Counted from the stretch's first letter, positions 1-10,758 are shown. The stretch is DNA of 64,000 nucleotides from Chrysomallon squamiferum (GCA_012295275.1 CM022678.1:18933169-18997168); one strand, 5' to 3'. Notes: generated by a model from the sequence alone, not told the origin. Numbers and translations: made by a program.

Positions 1-413
1 GAAATAAAAGCAACTTGAAGAATATCATCACTAGTTTACCTAAAATCATAAAAAGTATGGGTTTTTTTTATTGTCTTTTTGGGGTGGGGGTTAATATGTA
101 TTTTAACTGTATTTAACTGTTTGGATGAATTGACACAGTGCAAACAAAGTTATACTAGAAAAATAACTTTAATCTTCTTTGAGATTTCAATTTGTAAAAG
201 TACAAAATGTTTGTAATTTATTCATGTTTTCCACTATTAAATGTATACAGCCACACACATATTCTTTTTCTTTTCTTTTTTTATTCATACATGTTATAAT
301 AATTATTTCTGAGTGGTTGCAATAAGAATCATAATTTGTAATATACACTTTGATTGGAAAGTTTTGATTTCTAGTCATTCAGTCAGATTACATTTATAAA
401 TTGTTTATTTTAG

Positions 414-1412
414 ATTGCTCAGATGAAGATATTATTATAGTCGGATACCACAATCCAAAGTAAGAAAATGTATCAGTCTTTATTACACTCTATATTGTAT
501 TTTCTCTGTACCATTGCAATTGATAGAGAACATATCTTTATAGATTACATCCTCAGTGTAAATAAAGTGCTTTTCAGTTTAGTTTGAGGGTGGAAGGAGA
601 GAGACCAACTATTCAATAAGAATAATCTGTTTGTTTTTGTTTGTATTTTTAGGACAAAACCAAGATGTTATAACATACCAATATCAGCTATATCCAAAAA
701 TGATGACAATGCACTGAGTGAATTTCCAGAAGAAAGCAGTGTCTCTCTTAATGTAATTTTCTGTCAGTCAAAGGTAATTTTTTTGAAAATCATATCCCTC
801 ATATATCATTATTGGTGGTTGAGAAAAAAAAGAACTTAACAACAGTGTATATTTCAGTCTTTTTTTAATTATGTTGTGAAAATAAGATAAAGTTGATACA
901 ATAATTTATCATATATTTTTATATGTCGTATATGACCTGGCTCAAATTTACTTCTGTATTTTTGTAAACTTTGTTTAATCTCTGGTGTGTTGTGTACTTT
1001 TTTTCCTTTCATCATCGCTAATGCTTAATATTATTGCAACTTCACTTTGATATACATATTTTACTTCAAAATGAATCAACTATGATGTGTGTATGTGTGT
1101 GTGTATATGAGTGTGTATATGAGTGTTATGAGAATTAGATGAATGTAAACCTTTTTTTTTATAGAAAGCAAAACTGTTGTTGTATTTTAAATTGCTTAAT
1201 GAAAAATTTCAAGACCTACAACAAAATTATTGTCTTTTAAATGGTTCGTATTCGGTCCGTTTTCCTATTTAGATAAATTTATTTACAGAATAATCACAGA
1301 ACACAAGAAAAGAGCTGTGACAGCCAGAAGAAAAAGTCAGACGTGAAACAAACTGTACGAGTGGATGGTGAAATATGTCTGAATTACAATGAAAGATACA
1401 AACAGGCTTCTG
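414..1412 (+). CDS. Exon module 1 (exons a1, b1, c1) of the kinase-like gene
   Basis: Exon a1 is 414-459 (46 nt, phase 1 to 2) and encodes CSDEDIIIVGYHNP. Exon b1 is 653-773 (121 nt, phase 2 to 0) and reads KTKPRCYNIPISAISKND and onward to FCQSK. Exon c1 is 1289-1412 (124 nt, phase 0 to 1) and reads NNHRTQEKSCDSQKKK and onward to YKQAS. All three are open in the linked frame and have good acceptors (TTTATTTTAG, GTATTTTTAG, ATTTACAG). The sequence is hydrophilic, low complexity and not assignable to a family. The block recurs with its introns about 1.8 kb downstream, so it is a genuine tandem exon duplication. Exon a1 contains IIVGYHN, a loose RHIM-like string discussed in the findings. Confidence 0.6.
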
Positions 1413-4400
1413 GTATGTTTTCTAAGTAAATTTATACCCACACACTTCTGTATAACTGATAATATATGTAGCATTCATCGTGCTATCACCAGAAATCATG
1501 GCAACATATTACTACTAAGTCAATTTTTATATTTCTGGGCTCTGACCCAAAAACAGCTTTTTGGTGATAAATTATTTGTAATTCACACACATAATCACAC
1601 GCATGTATTGTTCTGAGCTACTTCTTTTTCATTTAATTGCTAGTTTAAATCTTAAATGACCATTCTGAATGCAGTTTGTATTTAAAAAATAAATAATTGT
1701 TTTGTTTTGATCTGTAGTTTTTGCCTCATTTAATCTGGTCATTTTAAGCTTCACTGATATCTTACGATATCAACCAGTTAATTGTATTACCTTTGTGTGT
1801 GTTGTGTGCGTGCATGCACACACACACAATTTATAGGAAATAACTAGTTAGTGTCTTACGATATGAGCTTGATCATGTCTAGGCAGTTGTACTGGAGAAC
1901 CCCTTACACCTTGAGATCTCAGTTTGGAAATGTACAAAGTTCTTGTAGATTTAATCATGTTTTGTGAAACTATTCATAAACACACACAATGTTTTTTTTT
2001 AATTCTATTTATACATGTTATATAATCATTTCTGATTGGATGCAGTAAATTTCATAATTTGTAATATACATTCTTCTGATTGGACAGTTTTGATTTCTAC
2101 TAATTCAGAGAGATTACACTGTATATATATTCTTTATTTTAGCTTGTTCAGAGAAAGATATTGCTAGCGTGAGAAACAACGATCAAAAGTAAGAAAATTT
2201 AACTGTCTTTATTAAACTGTAAATTGTATTTTCTCTGTACCATTGCAATTCATAGAGAACATATCTTTATAGATTACATCCTCTGTGTAAATAAATTTCT
2301 TTTCAGTTTGGTTTGAGGGTGGATGGAGAGAGACCAACTATTCAGTGAGAATAATGTGTTTGTTTTTGTTTGTATTTTTAGGACAAAACCAAGATTTGTT
2401 GACATGTCAAAATCAGCCGTTACAGAGCAATCCAAGAATGATGACAAAACAGAGCTGAAATCTACAGGACAAAACCCTGTTCCTCTTAATTTGGTAAGAT
2501 CCACTGGAGGTAATTTTAAGACTATCACATCCCCATTGATGTTGTTTTTGATGATTCACAGCTAATTTAGAAAAAAAAAAATCACCTCCCCACCTATGTT
2601 GTTGTTGGTGGTTGAGAGGTCATTTAGAAAAAAAAGTCATTAAAAAAAACCAAAAAAAAAAGAGAACTTAACAGCATAGTATATTTCAGTCTTGTTTTAA
2701 TTATGTTGTGAAAATAAGATAAAGTTCATAAAATAATTTATGAAATATGTTTATATATCGTATATGACATGGCGAAAATTTACTTCTGTATTTTTGGAAA
2801 CTTTGCTTAATCTCTGGTGTGTTTCGTAGTTTTTTTTTCCTTTCAACATTGCTAATGCTTAATATTATTGCAACTTGACTTTGATATACATCTTTTACTT
2901 CAAAATGAATGAACTATGATGTGTGTGTTTGTGTGTGTATATGAGTGTTATGAGAATTACATGAATGTAAACCTTTTTTTTTATAGAAAGCAAAACTGTT
3001 GTTGTATTTTAAATTGCTTAATGAAAAATTTCAAATCCTACACCAAAAATATTGTTTTTATAAATAGTTCGTATTTGGTGAGTTTTCCTATTTAGATAAA
3101 TTTATTTACAGAATAATCACAGAACACAAGGAAAAGAGCTGTGACAGCCAGAAGAAAAAGCCAGACATGAAACAAACTGTACCGAGTGGATGGTGAAATA
3201 TGTCTGAATTACAATGAAAGATACAAACAGGCTTCTGGTATGTTTTCTAAGTAAATTTATACCCACACACTTTTATATAACTGATAATATATATAGCATT
3301 CATCGTTCTATCACCACAAATAGTGGCAACATATTACTACTAAGTCAATTTTTATATTTCTTGGCTCTGAACCAAAAATATAGCTTTTTGGTGATAAATT
3401 ATTTGTAATTCACACACATAATCACACGCACGTATTGTTCAGAGCTACTTCTTTTTCATTTAATTGCTAGTTTAAATCTTAAATGACCATTCTGAATGCA
3501 GTTTGTATTTAAAAAATAAAAAATTGTTTTGTTTTGATCTGTAGTTTTTGCCTCATTTAATCTGGTCATTTTAAACTTCACCGATACCTTATGATACCAA
3601 TCAGTTATTTGCTATTACCATTTGTGTGTGTGGTGCACGTGCGTATGCACACACACAATTTATAGGAAATAACTGGTTAGTGTCTTATGATATGAGCTTT
3701 ATCACGTACATGTGTAGACAGTTGTACTGGACAACCCCTTACACTTTGAGATCTGAGTTTGGAAATGTACAAAGTTCTTGTAGATTTAATCATGTTTTGT
3801 GAAACTATTCATAAACACACACAATTTTTTTTTAATTCTATTTATACATGTTATATAATCATTTCTGATTGGTTGCAGTAAATTTCATAATTTGTAATAT
3901 ACATTCTTCTGATTGGACAGTTTTGATTTCTAGTAATTCAGTGAGATTACACTGTATATAAATTCTTTATTTTAGCTTGTTCAGAGGAAGATGGTGCTAG
4001 CTTGGGAAACAACGATCAAAAGTAAGAAAATTTAACTGTCTTTATTAAACTGTAAATTGTATTTTCTCTGTACCATTGCAATTCATAGAGAACATATCTT
4101 TATAGATTACATCATCAGTGTAAATAAATTTCTTTTCAGTTTAGTGTGAGGGTGGATGGAGAGAGACCAACTATTCAAAAAGAATAATGTGTTTGCTTTT
4201 GTTTGTATTTTTAGGACAAAACCAAGATGTGGTGACATGCCAATATCAGCCGTTACAGAGCAATCCAAGAATGATGACAAAACAGAGCTGAAACCGGCGA
4301 ATTCAAAACCCTGTTCCTCTTAATGTGGTAAGATCCACTGGAGGTAATTTTAAGAATATCACATCCCCATTGATGTTGTTTTTGATGATTCACAGCTAAT

Positions 4401-5892
4401 TTAGAAAAAAAAAATCACCTCCCCACCTATGTTGTTGTTGGTGGTTGAGAGGTCATTTAGAAAAAAAAGACGTTAAGAAACCAACAAAAAAAAAAGAACT
4501 TAACAAAAGTGTATATTTCAGTCTTGTTTTAATTATGTTGTGAAAATAAGATAAAGTTGAATAAAATAATTTATCAAATATTTTTATATGTCGTATATGA
4601 CCTGGCTCAGATTTACTTCTGTATTTTTGGAAACTTTGCTTAATCTCTGGTGTGTTTCATACTTTTTTTTCCTTTCAACGTTGCTAAAGCTTAATATATT
4701 ATGATTGCAATTTCACTTTGATATATATTTTTTATATCAAAATGAATTACTGTGTGTTTGTGTATGCATTTGTGCTTTTGTGCATGATTGTTAGATAGAA
4801 TTACATGAGTATTTATAGTTAAAATTACATGTATAATGTAGAAATATGTTACTGTTGAATAACTAATGCCCATTTATAAGAAAACTGAATCATTTTTACA
4901 ATTAAAATAGAATAGTGAATAGATATAATTCTGTATCTATGAATATCAGATTAATGTCCTTGTTTTTACAGATAACTTTTGTAAATGGAGAGTACAAGGA
5001 AGATAAACAATTTAAACCTAACAAAAACAGTCGTTGGAATGGAAGCAATTCTGAAGTCTGTGAAGCTGAAGATCTTGGCAGAAACACAAATCATGCAGTA
5101 ATTTCATTGAAATTTATCTTGTGCACTTTGATTTTATAGGAAATGCTTTCTTTTATATAAACATAAACATACCATCTGGTAAAATTTGTGGAATGGAAAT
5201 TTTGTTGATCAGTTATTATTTTATTCACAGACTGATATTAATCCCTTTATGAATCTGTTCTCTTCATACATTCCTTTTTAAATATCCATCCATTTATTCA
5301 GACAGTGATTTTCATTTGTTAATGTCATGATTGCAGTGACATAATTTGATGAATTTCAGATTAAGACCACTAAGTTTAGAAAATGGGAAGTAAAATGTTC
5401 GCTTGATTTGAATGAAACCACATTTGTGCCGAAGTTGTATCTGATTAGAATAGAAGGGAATCAGATCTGTCATCACATGGAATTTCTTAAGAAAGGTGAG
5501 AAGAAGCAAAATTTTTGTTGTTTTTTATTTATTTAAAAATACCTCTTTGCTACCCTGAAACAAATGAGGACAAATGTTCATACCAGTGTATATGTTTGAT
5601 GTTTCGTTTTATCATTTTATATATAACTGCAGATATTAAACTTTGTTTTATTTACTGGCTTGTTACATATAAAATTATTATGACTGTATGAATTATGACT
5701 AGTTCAAAAAGTTAGTAATGAAATATAATCTTTGTAAAAAGAATTTCACAATAACAGTATATGCATGTAAATACCAAATGTTTTTAGTGTTAAATAAACA
5801 TTTGTTCTTATTTAAATTATTTTCATAATGATTTCTGTCAAACAACGTACTTGCATATTCTTTCATTCTATTTCATTTTAATTTTTATTGCT

Positions 5893-5936
<44 letters not shown>

Positions 5937-6393
5937 GTTTTGTTTTATATTATATAAAATGCAGCATTTACACTTCATCACATCAGGAGAAATGTAAATG
6001 AAACATGTCGCTGTCTGCTTGCTTCGCGCATTCTCAAGAAATTACTCACTAGAATGAGGAAGATGCATGGAGTGGGCTGGACTCATGGAGACCTGCATGG
6101 TTTGGAGCATTTTAATTACTTCGGACATTTACAGAGTCCTTAGAATACCAAAATGGATCTTATATTGCGTAGCATTTGACAGTTATTGAGTTATGCAAAT
6201 ATTTTTATTCCTGGTATTGTTATTTTTGTATTGATACAACTCCCATGTCCACAGTTTGAGTGGCTGTAAAAATGTGTCTAATTAAAATCACTGAAAACTC
6301 TGACTAAACTTAACTGAGAAAGATCAATGTTCTGTTTTCAAATTTTATTTTATTATATTTGTTATTATTGAAATTGTTTTTTTCTGTCATTGT

Positions 6394-6431
<38 letters not shown>

Positions 6432-7491
6432 AAATAAAGAAATTATTCAGTGCTAACTCAAAAGTGAATAATGCAATTTAATCCTCGATTTGATTCATAA
6501 GATCTCATTTTCAGTATCAAGCACTGTCAGTTTTATAAAACAGATAATCTATTTCGTAAATGTGATTTTATCTTTTGAAAAAAAAATAAAGTTGATTGAA
6601 CTAATTGTTTCAACCGTATTAGTGAAAAGATTAAAAGAATAAAAAATGTTTCATAAAAGAAATAAGAACAGCAGACTGAACATGATCTTTTTGTATTTGT
6701 CATCTTTTTAACAGTTGTGTGGTAAAAGCTCGAATAAAATCAGTTGATATTAAATTTTAAAAATAATAATAAGAATAACATAAGTACAAGAAAACTATTT
6801 TATCAATTTTCATTTATTTATTTATTCATTTTCTTAGTTAGTTAGTTAGTTTAATTTGATTTGTTTTGATTTGAACTAATTTAATTTAATTTATTTACCT
6901 TCCAGAGTGGAACATAATGATTAAGAAAAATGGGAATGTATTTGTCATAGATTACGGTGAAGGCAGGCACAAAGACAAGGGAGGAGGACTTTCTGCAGAT
7001 AGCCACGCTATTTTGCACCTTCTACACTGGAAAATTGTTTCAAGCAGAAGATCTGCAAAAAAATCGTTTAGAAGAAGTAAGAATAGAAATAATATTATTG
7101 TAGTTACTGAGATTATGTGTGTTCCTTTATCATTATGATTTTTATTATTGTTGTTATTTTCATTATTATTGTTAATATTGATAATTTTTATTCCTTTGTT
7201 ATTATTAATATCATTACTAGTCAGTATAATTATCATTATTATTATTATTATTTTATTATTATTTTTTTTAATACATTCAAAATTGTTTTAATATAAAATG
7301 TATATTTTAATGACAATGAAAAACAGTCATCAGTAATTATTATTTTTGATTTTGTTGATGTTGCTGTTATTATTAATATAGATGCAGGGATATTTTTTTT
7401 ATTAATATAGCTGTTTTTTCTCATTCTTCAATTTTATTTTCCATTTGTTTTGTTTTATTTATTTGTTTGTTTGTTTTATTTTATTTTATTA

Positions 7492-7556
<65 letters not shown>

Positions 7557-8044
7557 TTATTTTTTATTTTGTTTTTGCTAGATCTTGAAAGATTTTAAAG
7601 GTTTGAATGATGACCAGAAACGTGAACTCTGCAGTCTTGTTAAAGAAATTGTAAGCCTCTCAGGAGATGATGATGCAATTAAATGCCTGATCAACAAATT
7701 AAAAGAAAAATTTGAAAAAGGTATGTACCAGACTGAATAGATCCTTTATATTTTATTTTCTTTGTTTATTTCTTTATTTATTTTCTATGAATATATTGAC
7801 ATATTTACTAAAAAGATGTATAACTGATAATTAATTACAGTCCACAGGTGATTAGTTCCAGGGATGAAGAGGTGTGTTACATCAAGTAGAAATATGTTCA
7901 GTTTTGTTTATTTAGTTATTCAAATTTTCCTGTGTTTATTTATTTACTCATTTATTCATTCAGTACCTCAGTTATTTATATCTTTATTTTTCGTTACTTA
8001 ATGTTTTCCCTTTCTTTTTTTTTTTTTTTTTTTTTTTCATTGTC

Positions 8045-8076
<32 letters not shown>

Positions 8077-10224
8077 TTTTTGTTTTTTTTTTTCTCATTC
8101 ATTGTCTTACTGCTGTTTTTCTTTCTTTCTGTCATCATCTGTCACTTTATGCAGGTTCCTTATAACTAATTTATTTGGATTTATAACAATTGTTTATTCT
8201 GATGATAAACATTTTTTTTTTTTCAGAAAATTTTGATGGAAAGCTTCAGAATATTGAAGAATCTTTCTCAAAACAGGAATTTGTAGATATCCATTCAAGT
8301 TCAGGGTCAGAGGTCAGTAAAGATTAAAGTTCTATTATGATGAGTGGTTGATAGAAAAAGATGAAGGTTACTCAATAAACAAAACACAAAGATTAGAATA
8401 TTAATGTTTGTTTTGATAAAATATCAATATATTTGAGAAGAATATTTTTCTTTAAAAAAAATAATAATAACATAAATACTATACATTATTTAATTTTTTG
8501 TCTTGAAAGGTTTAAAATATTTTTAAGTTAAGGGTTATGAAAATACTTGTGTGAAAATTTGGATATTTATCTATACAGATTATGAGTTGTTTTAAAAAAA
8601 CCTACGTATTAGGACAAAGAAAGTTCAATTTCAGTTGATTATAATATTAATGAGAATTTAAATGAGAGAATTAGGACATTTGAAAAACAAATGTTACTTA
8701 AGGGACTCAAAATATAGGTTTTATATATTTTTTTTTTTTTTTTTTTTTTATTATTATTATCATTATTTGTTAAAAGTTATTTCAGATTTGGAAAGTTTTG
8801 ATATAAGAGAGTGTGTGTAATTTTTATCATTATTGTGCAGTAGGTTGGATTTTTTCTGTTATTTATTTATTTTTTTTTCTGTTGTTAATACTTTCATTTT
8901 TAGATATTTACTAATGTCCTTATTAAGAAAATTGAAATATCTTTCTCTATTATGAGTTTATTACCAAGATTTTTTTTTTTTTTTTTTTTTTTCAGTCAAA
9001 AATCTGATTTATTTAAAACCTTTATCTGTTTTCAGTGGTTTATTTATTATTGTTGTTGTTGTTTCAAATTTCCTCTCATGACGTCATTTTAAATAACTGA
9101 ACAGAATTATTTGAACTTTTTTATCAGGGTTTAGAGAAGGATTCTGGAAATGGAGCTGCACAAAAGCAGGTAATGTGTGAATTTGTATTTATTTTCTTTC
9201 TTAGTTTTTTTTTTTTTTTTTTTATAATTATTGGTCATAGTAAAGAGATACTCATTCTCTACTTAATATATGTTCAAACTTCCCTTTACATTTTAATGGT
9301 GTTTTCAGTGTTGTTGAAGAAGTTGTTCTTACATTGTTGAATCTACATACATATATTTGATAAATTGATTGTCTAACATTGTAAGTGCTAAAAATAGAAA
9401 TGAGAATAATGAATAGTAGTAAATAGAGTGAGTTATCTGTGATATACTATGAGTTGTCTTCAAAATATATATACATTGGAATAAAGAAAGTCTAATTTCA
9501 GTTGGTTATATTATTAACACAAATTTAAAATAGAGAATTAGGACATTAACAAAAAATTGTTACATAAGGGACTTTAAATATAGGTCATTTTATTTTATTA
9601 ATTTTTCAAATTTTTAATTTGATCGGTTTTTGGATATTTACTAATGTCCTTATTGAGTAGATTTAAATATTTTTCTCTATTATGAGTTTATTTACGATTT
9701 TTTTGTCAAAAAACTGATTTATTTTAAAAGTTTTGTCAGTTTTCAATGGTTTATTTATTATTATGGTTGTTGTTTGTGGTCTTTTTTTTTTTTTTTTTTC
9801 AAATTTTCTCTTATGATGTCAATTTATGTAACTGAACAGAATTATTAGCCTTTTTTTCTTTTTTTTTACAGGATTCTGTTTGTCTGCAAAAAACATCTGG
9901 AAATGAAGCTGCACAGAACTAGGTGATGTGTGAATTACTAAGCCACATCAAAAAAAAAAAATCAACACTGAAATGAAAATATTTCTCTTGACTTATTTGT
10001 CAGATGACTTATTGCAGAAGAAGTTTTTTTCTCGTTAAATGACTCTAGATTGGTGATACAATTTTCTTCAGATGGATCATTACTGCTTCATCTTTTTCTC
10101 TAGATTAAGTTGTCTCATAATTAAAACCTTGTCACGTGACGCTATTATAGTCTGCTACCTTATAGACGGGGGACGAACCCAATTTTAGGTATTATACAAT
10201 TCAGACTAGTCACCGTGACACTTG

Positions 10225-10271
<47 letters not shown>

Positions 10272-10730
10272 TTGTGTCTTACATTGTAGCAGTGCTACAA
10301 AAATAGAAATGAGAATATGTATAACTAAGAAGTTTAGTCTGTTTTTCTGATGCAGGATGGTTTATTATTATTATTATTATTATTTATTACTAGTTTTTTT
10401 ATTACATTTTATTACTTTTTTATTTTTATTTTTTAAGTGTTTTCTTATTTTTGTAAATAGTTTTTGTTACCTACTGACAATTTATTTGTAGATTTTAATG
10501 ATCTTCAAGATATGGTTCTGTGTTTTAAGATCTGAAGTTACGGGTATTAACGTAAGAGCAGAACAAATTTATATTTCTATTTTTAGCATGACCAGACAAA
10601 CAGCTTACAAGATGGCTGCTGTTTTCTTTCCTGTTCCAACCATATACCCAGCAGAACAGCTTTATCAAAAGCTGTTAAAGCATGTTTCAATATAGAAACA
10701 CTTATTAAACATTTGTTTAGAACTAAGTAG
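414..10730 (+). CDS. Multi-exon gene with tandem exon modules and an atypical kinase-like core (5' partial)
   Basis: I assembled this gene from exon-like blocks bounded by AG/GT sites in compatible phase. Likely exons are 414-459, 653-773, 1289-1412, 2143-2188, 2382-2493, (3112-3237, 3976-4021 and 4215-4327, two of them broken), 4972-5097, 5360-5495, 5965-6099, 6906-7076, 7592-7720, 8227-8312, 9128-9169, 9872-9922 and 10587-10730. The first visible exon starts in phase 1, so the start codon lies outside the window. Order in the protein: repeated hydrophilic Lys/Asp/Ser-rich modules, a kinase-like catalytic core (HGDLHEWN, then IDYG), and a charged helical tail. Only the core suggests a function, phosphotransfer, and the substrate is unknown. 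No signal peptide or membrane segment is visible. Two broken module exons and two possible 3' ends suggest alternative splicing or decay. I do not recognise a named orthologue. Confidence 0.6.
2143..2493 (+). CDS. Exon module 2, intact part (exons a2, b2)
   Basis: Exon a2 is 2143-2188 (46 nt) and encodes ACSEKDIASVRNNDQ, with its first Ala completed by the last base of c1. Exon b2 is 2382-2493 (112 nt) and reads KTKPRFVDMSKSAVTEQSKN to PVPLNL, then a GTAAGA donor. The phases match module 1. Compared with b1, the C-terminal half of b2 has a different ending (TGQNPVPLNL instead of the FCQSK end), because b1 uses a donor further downstream. Flanking introns are closely similar to those of modules 1 and 3. 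No function is recognisable. Confidence 0.55.
3112..3237 (+). pseudogene. Broken duplicate exon c2
   Basis: This is the second copy of exon c, with splice sites preserved. It is 126 nt long where c1 is 124 nt. It has one extra base in the ACACAAGG stretch near the start and another in TGTACCGAG, so the linked frame reaches TGA after about ten codons and the exon is out of phase at its end. It is either a dead exon or an assembly error in a homopolymer-like context. It belongs to the c2-a3-b3 group that can be skipped in frame. Confidence 0.6.
3976..4021 (+). CDS. Duplicate exon a3 of the module array
   Basis: This is the third copy of exon a (46 nt, phase 1 to 2) and encodes ACSEEDGASLGNNDQ. 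It is open and has a good acceptor and a GTAAGA donor. It sits between two exons that are frameshifted (c2 before, b3 after), so it is probably used only if reading frames are rescued, or not at all. The 14-residue stretch differs from a1 and a2 mainly in its central residues (IIIVGYHN, IASVRNND and GASLGNND). Confidence 0.45.
4215..4327 (+). pseudogene. Broken duplicate exon b3
   Basis: This is the third copy of exon b. It is 113 nt where b2 is 112 nt. The segment after KTEL differs (CCGGCGAATTC where b2 has TCTACAGGAC), which shifts the frame and gives TAA at 4320-4322, eight bases before the donor. Upstream it still reads KTKPRCGDMPISAVTEQSKN. A transcript that includes it would be truncated before the kinase-like core. 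Skipping c2, a3 and b3 together restores the frame into the exon at 4972. Confidence 0.55.
4972..5495 (+). CDS. Kinase-like gene, exons d and e (linker and N-lobe-like part)
   Basis: Exon d is 4972-5097 (126 nt, phase 0 to 0) and starts ITFVNGEYKEDKQFKP; it is rich in Asn and charged residues. Exon e is 5360-5495 (136 nt, phase 0 to 1) and contains FVPKLYLIRIEGNQICHHME followed by FLKK. In a kinase fold this stretch would fit beta 4, beta 5 and the hinge (MEFL). I see no glycine-rich loop and no clear VAIK lysine in these exons, so the N-lobe is either very divergent or partly encoded upstream. The donor at 5496 (GGTGAG) is strong. Confidence 0.5.
5965..6099 (+). CDS. Kinase-like core exon f: helix E and catalytic loop (HGDLH)
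   Basis: The exon is 135 nt, phase 1 to 1. It encodes a helical stretch (LLASRILKKLLTRMRKMHG) and then VGWTHGDLH. The Asp codon at 6090-6092 is the candidate catalytic base. H-G-D-L-H is the catalytic loop form seen in APH-like, Kdo-kinase-like and other atypical kinases rather than the HRD of ordinary protein kinases. The donor GT at 6100 cuts after CAT G. The next exon supplies EWN, giving HGDLHEWN with the expected metal-binding Asn five residues after the Asp. If this intron is retained, a TAG at 6141-6143 ends the protein. Confidence 0.6.
6906..7076 (+). CDS. Kinase-like core exon g: metal-binding Asn and DYG motif
   Basis: The exon is 171 nt, phase 1 to 1, with acceptor CTTCCAG. It reads (E)WNIMIKKNGNVFVIDYGEG and continues RHKDKGGGLSADSHAILHLL. 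Asn at 6911-6913 and Asp of DYG (6950-6952) match the two metal-binding positions of kinases. The short stretch to SADSHAILHLLH fits a very short activation loop and the conserved Asp at the start of helix F (compare SDVxSxG). It is therefore an atypical kinase, possibly active. The donor is GAAGAA|GTAAGA. Confidence 0.6.
7592..8312 (+). CDS. Kinase-like gene, C-terminal tail exons h and i
   Basis: Exon h ends at 7720 and encodes FKGLNDDQKRELCSLVKEIV and further to KEKFEK, a charged amphipathic helical segment. Exon i is 8227-8312 (86 nt, phase 1 to 0) and encodes ENFDGKLQNIEESFSKQEF followed by a Ser-rich end. For exon h the pyrimidine-rich acceptor is at 7580-7581, but using it from the phase-1 end of exon g gives an immediate TAA. 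The second AG, ten bases downstream (exon from 7592), keeps the frame. The true start of exon h is therefore uncertain. Confidence 0.5.
8570..9850 (+). repeat. Tandem duplication of mini-exon j/k and its upstream intron
   Basis: The stretch 8575-9169 and the stretch 9448-9922 share the same order of words. Examples are ATGAGTTGT, AATTAGGACATT, GTTAC..AAGGGACT, TTTCTCTATTATGAGTTTA, poly-T, GGTTTATTTATTATT and ACTGAACAGAATTATT, and both end in the mini-exon. Confidence 0.7.
9128..9169 (+). CDS. Mini-exon j (42 nt)
   Basis: Phase 0 to 0, encoding GLEKDSGNGAAQKQ, with acceptor TTTTATCAG and donor GTAATG. It has a duplicate about 750 bases downstream (exon k). The surrounding introns (about 8570-9050 and 9440-9840) are clearly homologous, so exon and intron were duplicated together. 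No domain is recognised. Confidence 0.5.
9872..9922 (+). CDS. Mini-exon k, duplicate of j ending in a stop codon at the splice site
   Basis: It encodes DSVCLQKTSGNEAAQN then TAG at 9920-9922, directly followed by GTGATGTGTGAAT. Exon j ends GCACAAAAGCAG|GTAATGTGTGAAT at the equivalent place, so the stop stands where j has CAG at the exon border. Inclusion of k ends the protein here. Skipping it joins j in frame to the exon at 10587. Confidence 0.5.
   Translation, partial: DSVCLQKTSGNEAAQN
10587..10730 (+). CDS. Probable terminal coding exon of the kinase-like gene
   Basis: It has a good acceptor (ATTTCTATTTTTAG at 10573-10586). Reading in phase 0 gives HDQTNSLQDGCCFLSCSNHI, then PSRTALSKAVKACFNIETLI and KHLFRTK, with TAG at 10728-10730. 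An AATAAA hexamer lies at 10759-10764, 29 bases after the stop, and a GT-rich stretch follows, as expected for a cleavage site. Another frame of the same exon is also open (to a TAG near 10695), so the frame rests on phase compatibility with exon j (0 to 0). The sequence is not recognised. Confidence 0.4.
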   Translation, partial: HDQTNSLQDGCCFLSCSNHIPSRTALSKAVKACFNIETLIKHLFRTK

Positions 10731-10758
10731 TCAGCAGGTTTCTTCTCTTGTATCATTT

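Larger units (their letters stand above)
1..4900 (+). repeat. Tandem genomic repeat of about 1.8 kb carrying the exon modules
   Basis: Exons and introns repeat together. The a-exon acceptor region (near 405, 2135 and 3968), the b exon (653, 2382 and 4215), the intron with TTATGTTGTGAAAATAAGATAAAG (near 870, 2700 and 4530) and the c exon (1289 and 3112) recur at about 1.73 to 1.83 kb. Copies 2 and 3 are more alike than either is to copy 1, which suggests two duplication rounds. The third copy ends before a c exon, near 4690. Confidence 0.8.
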
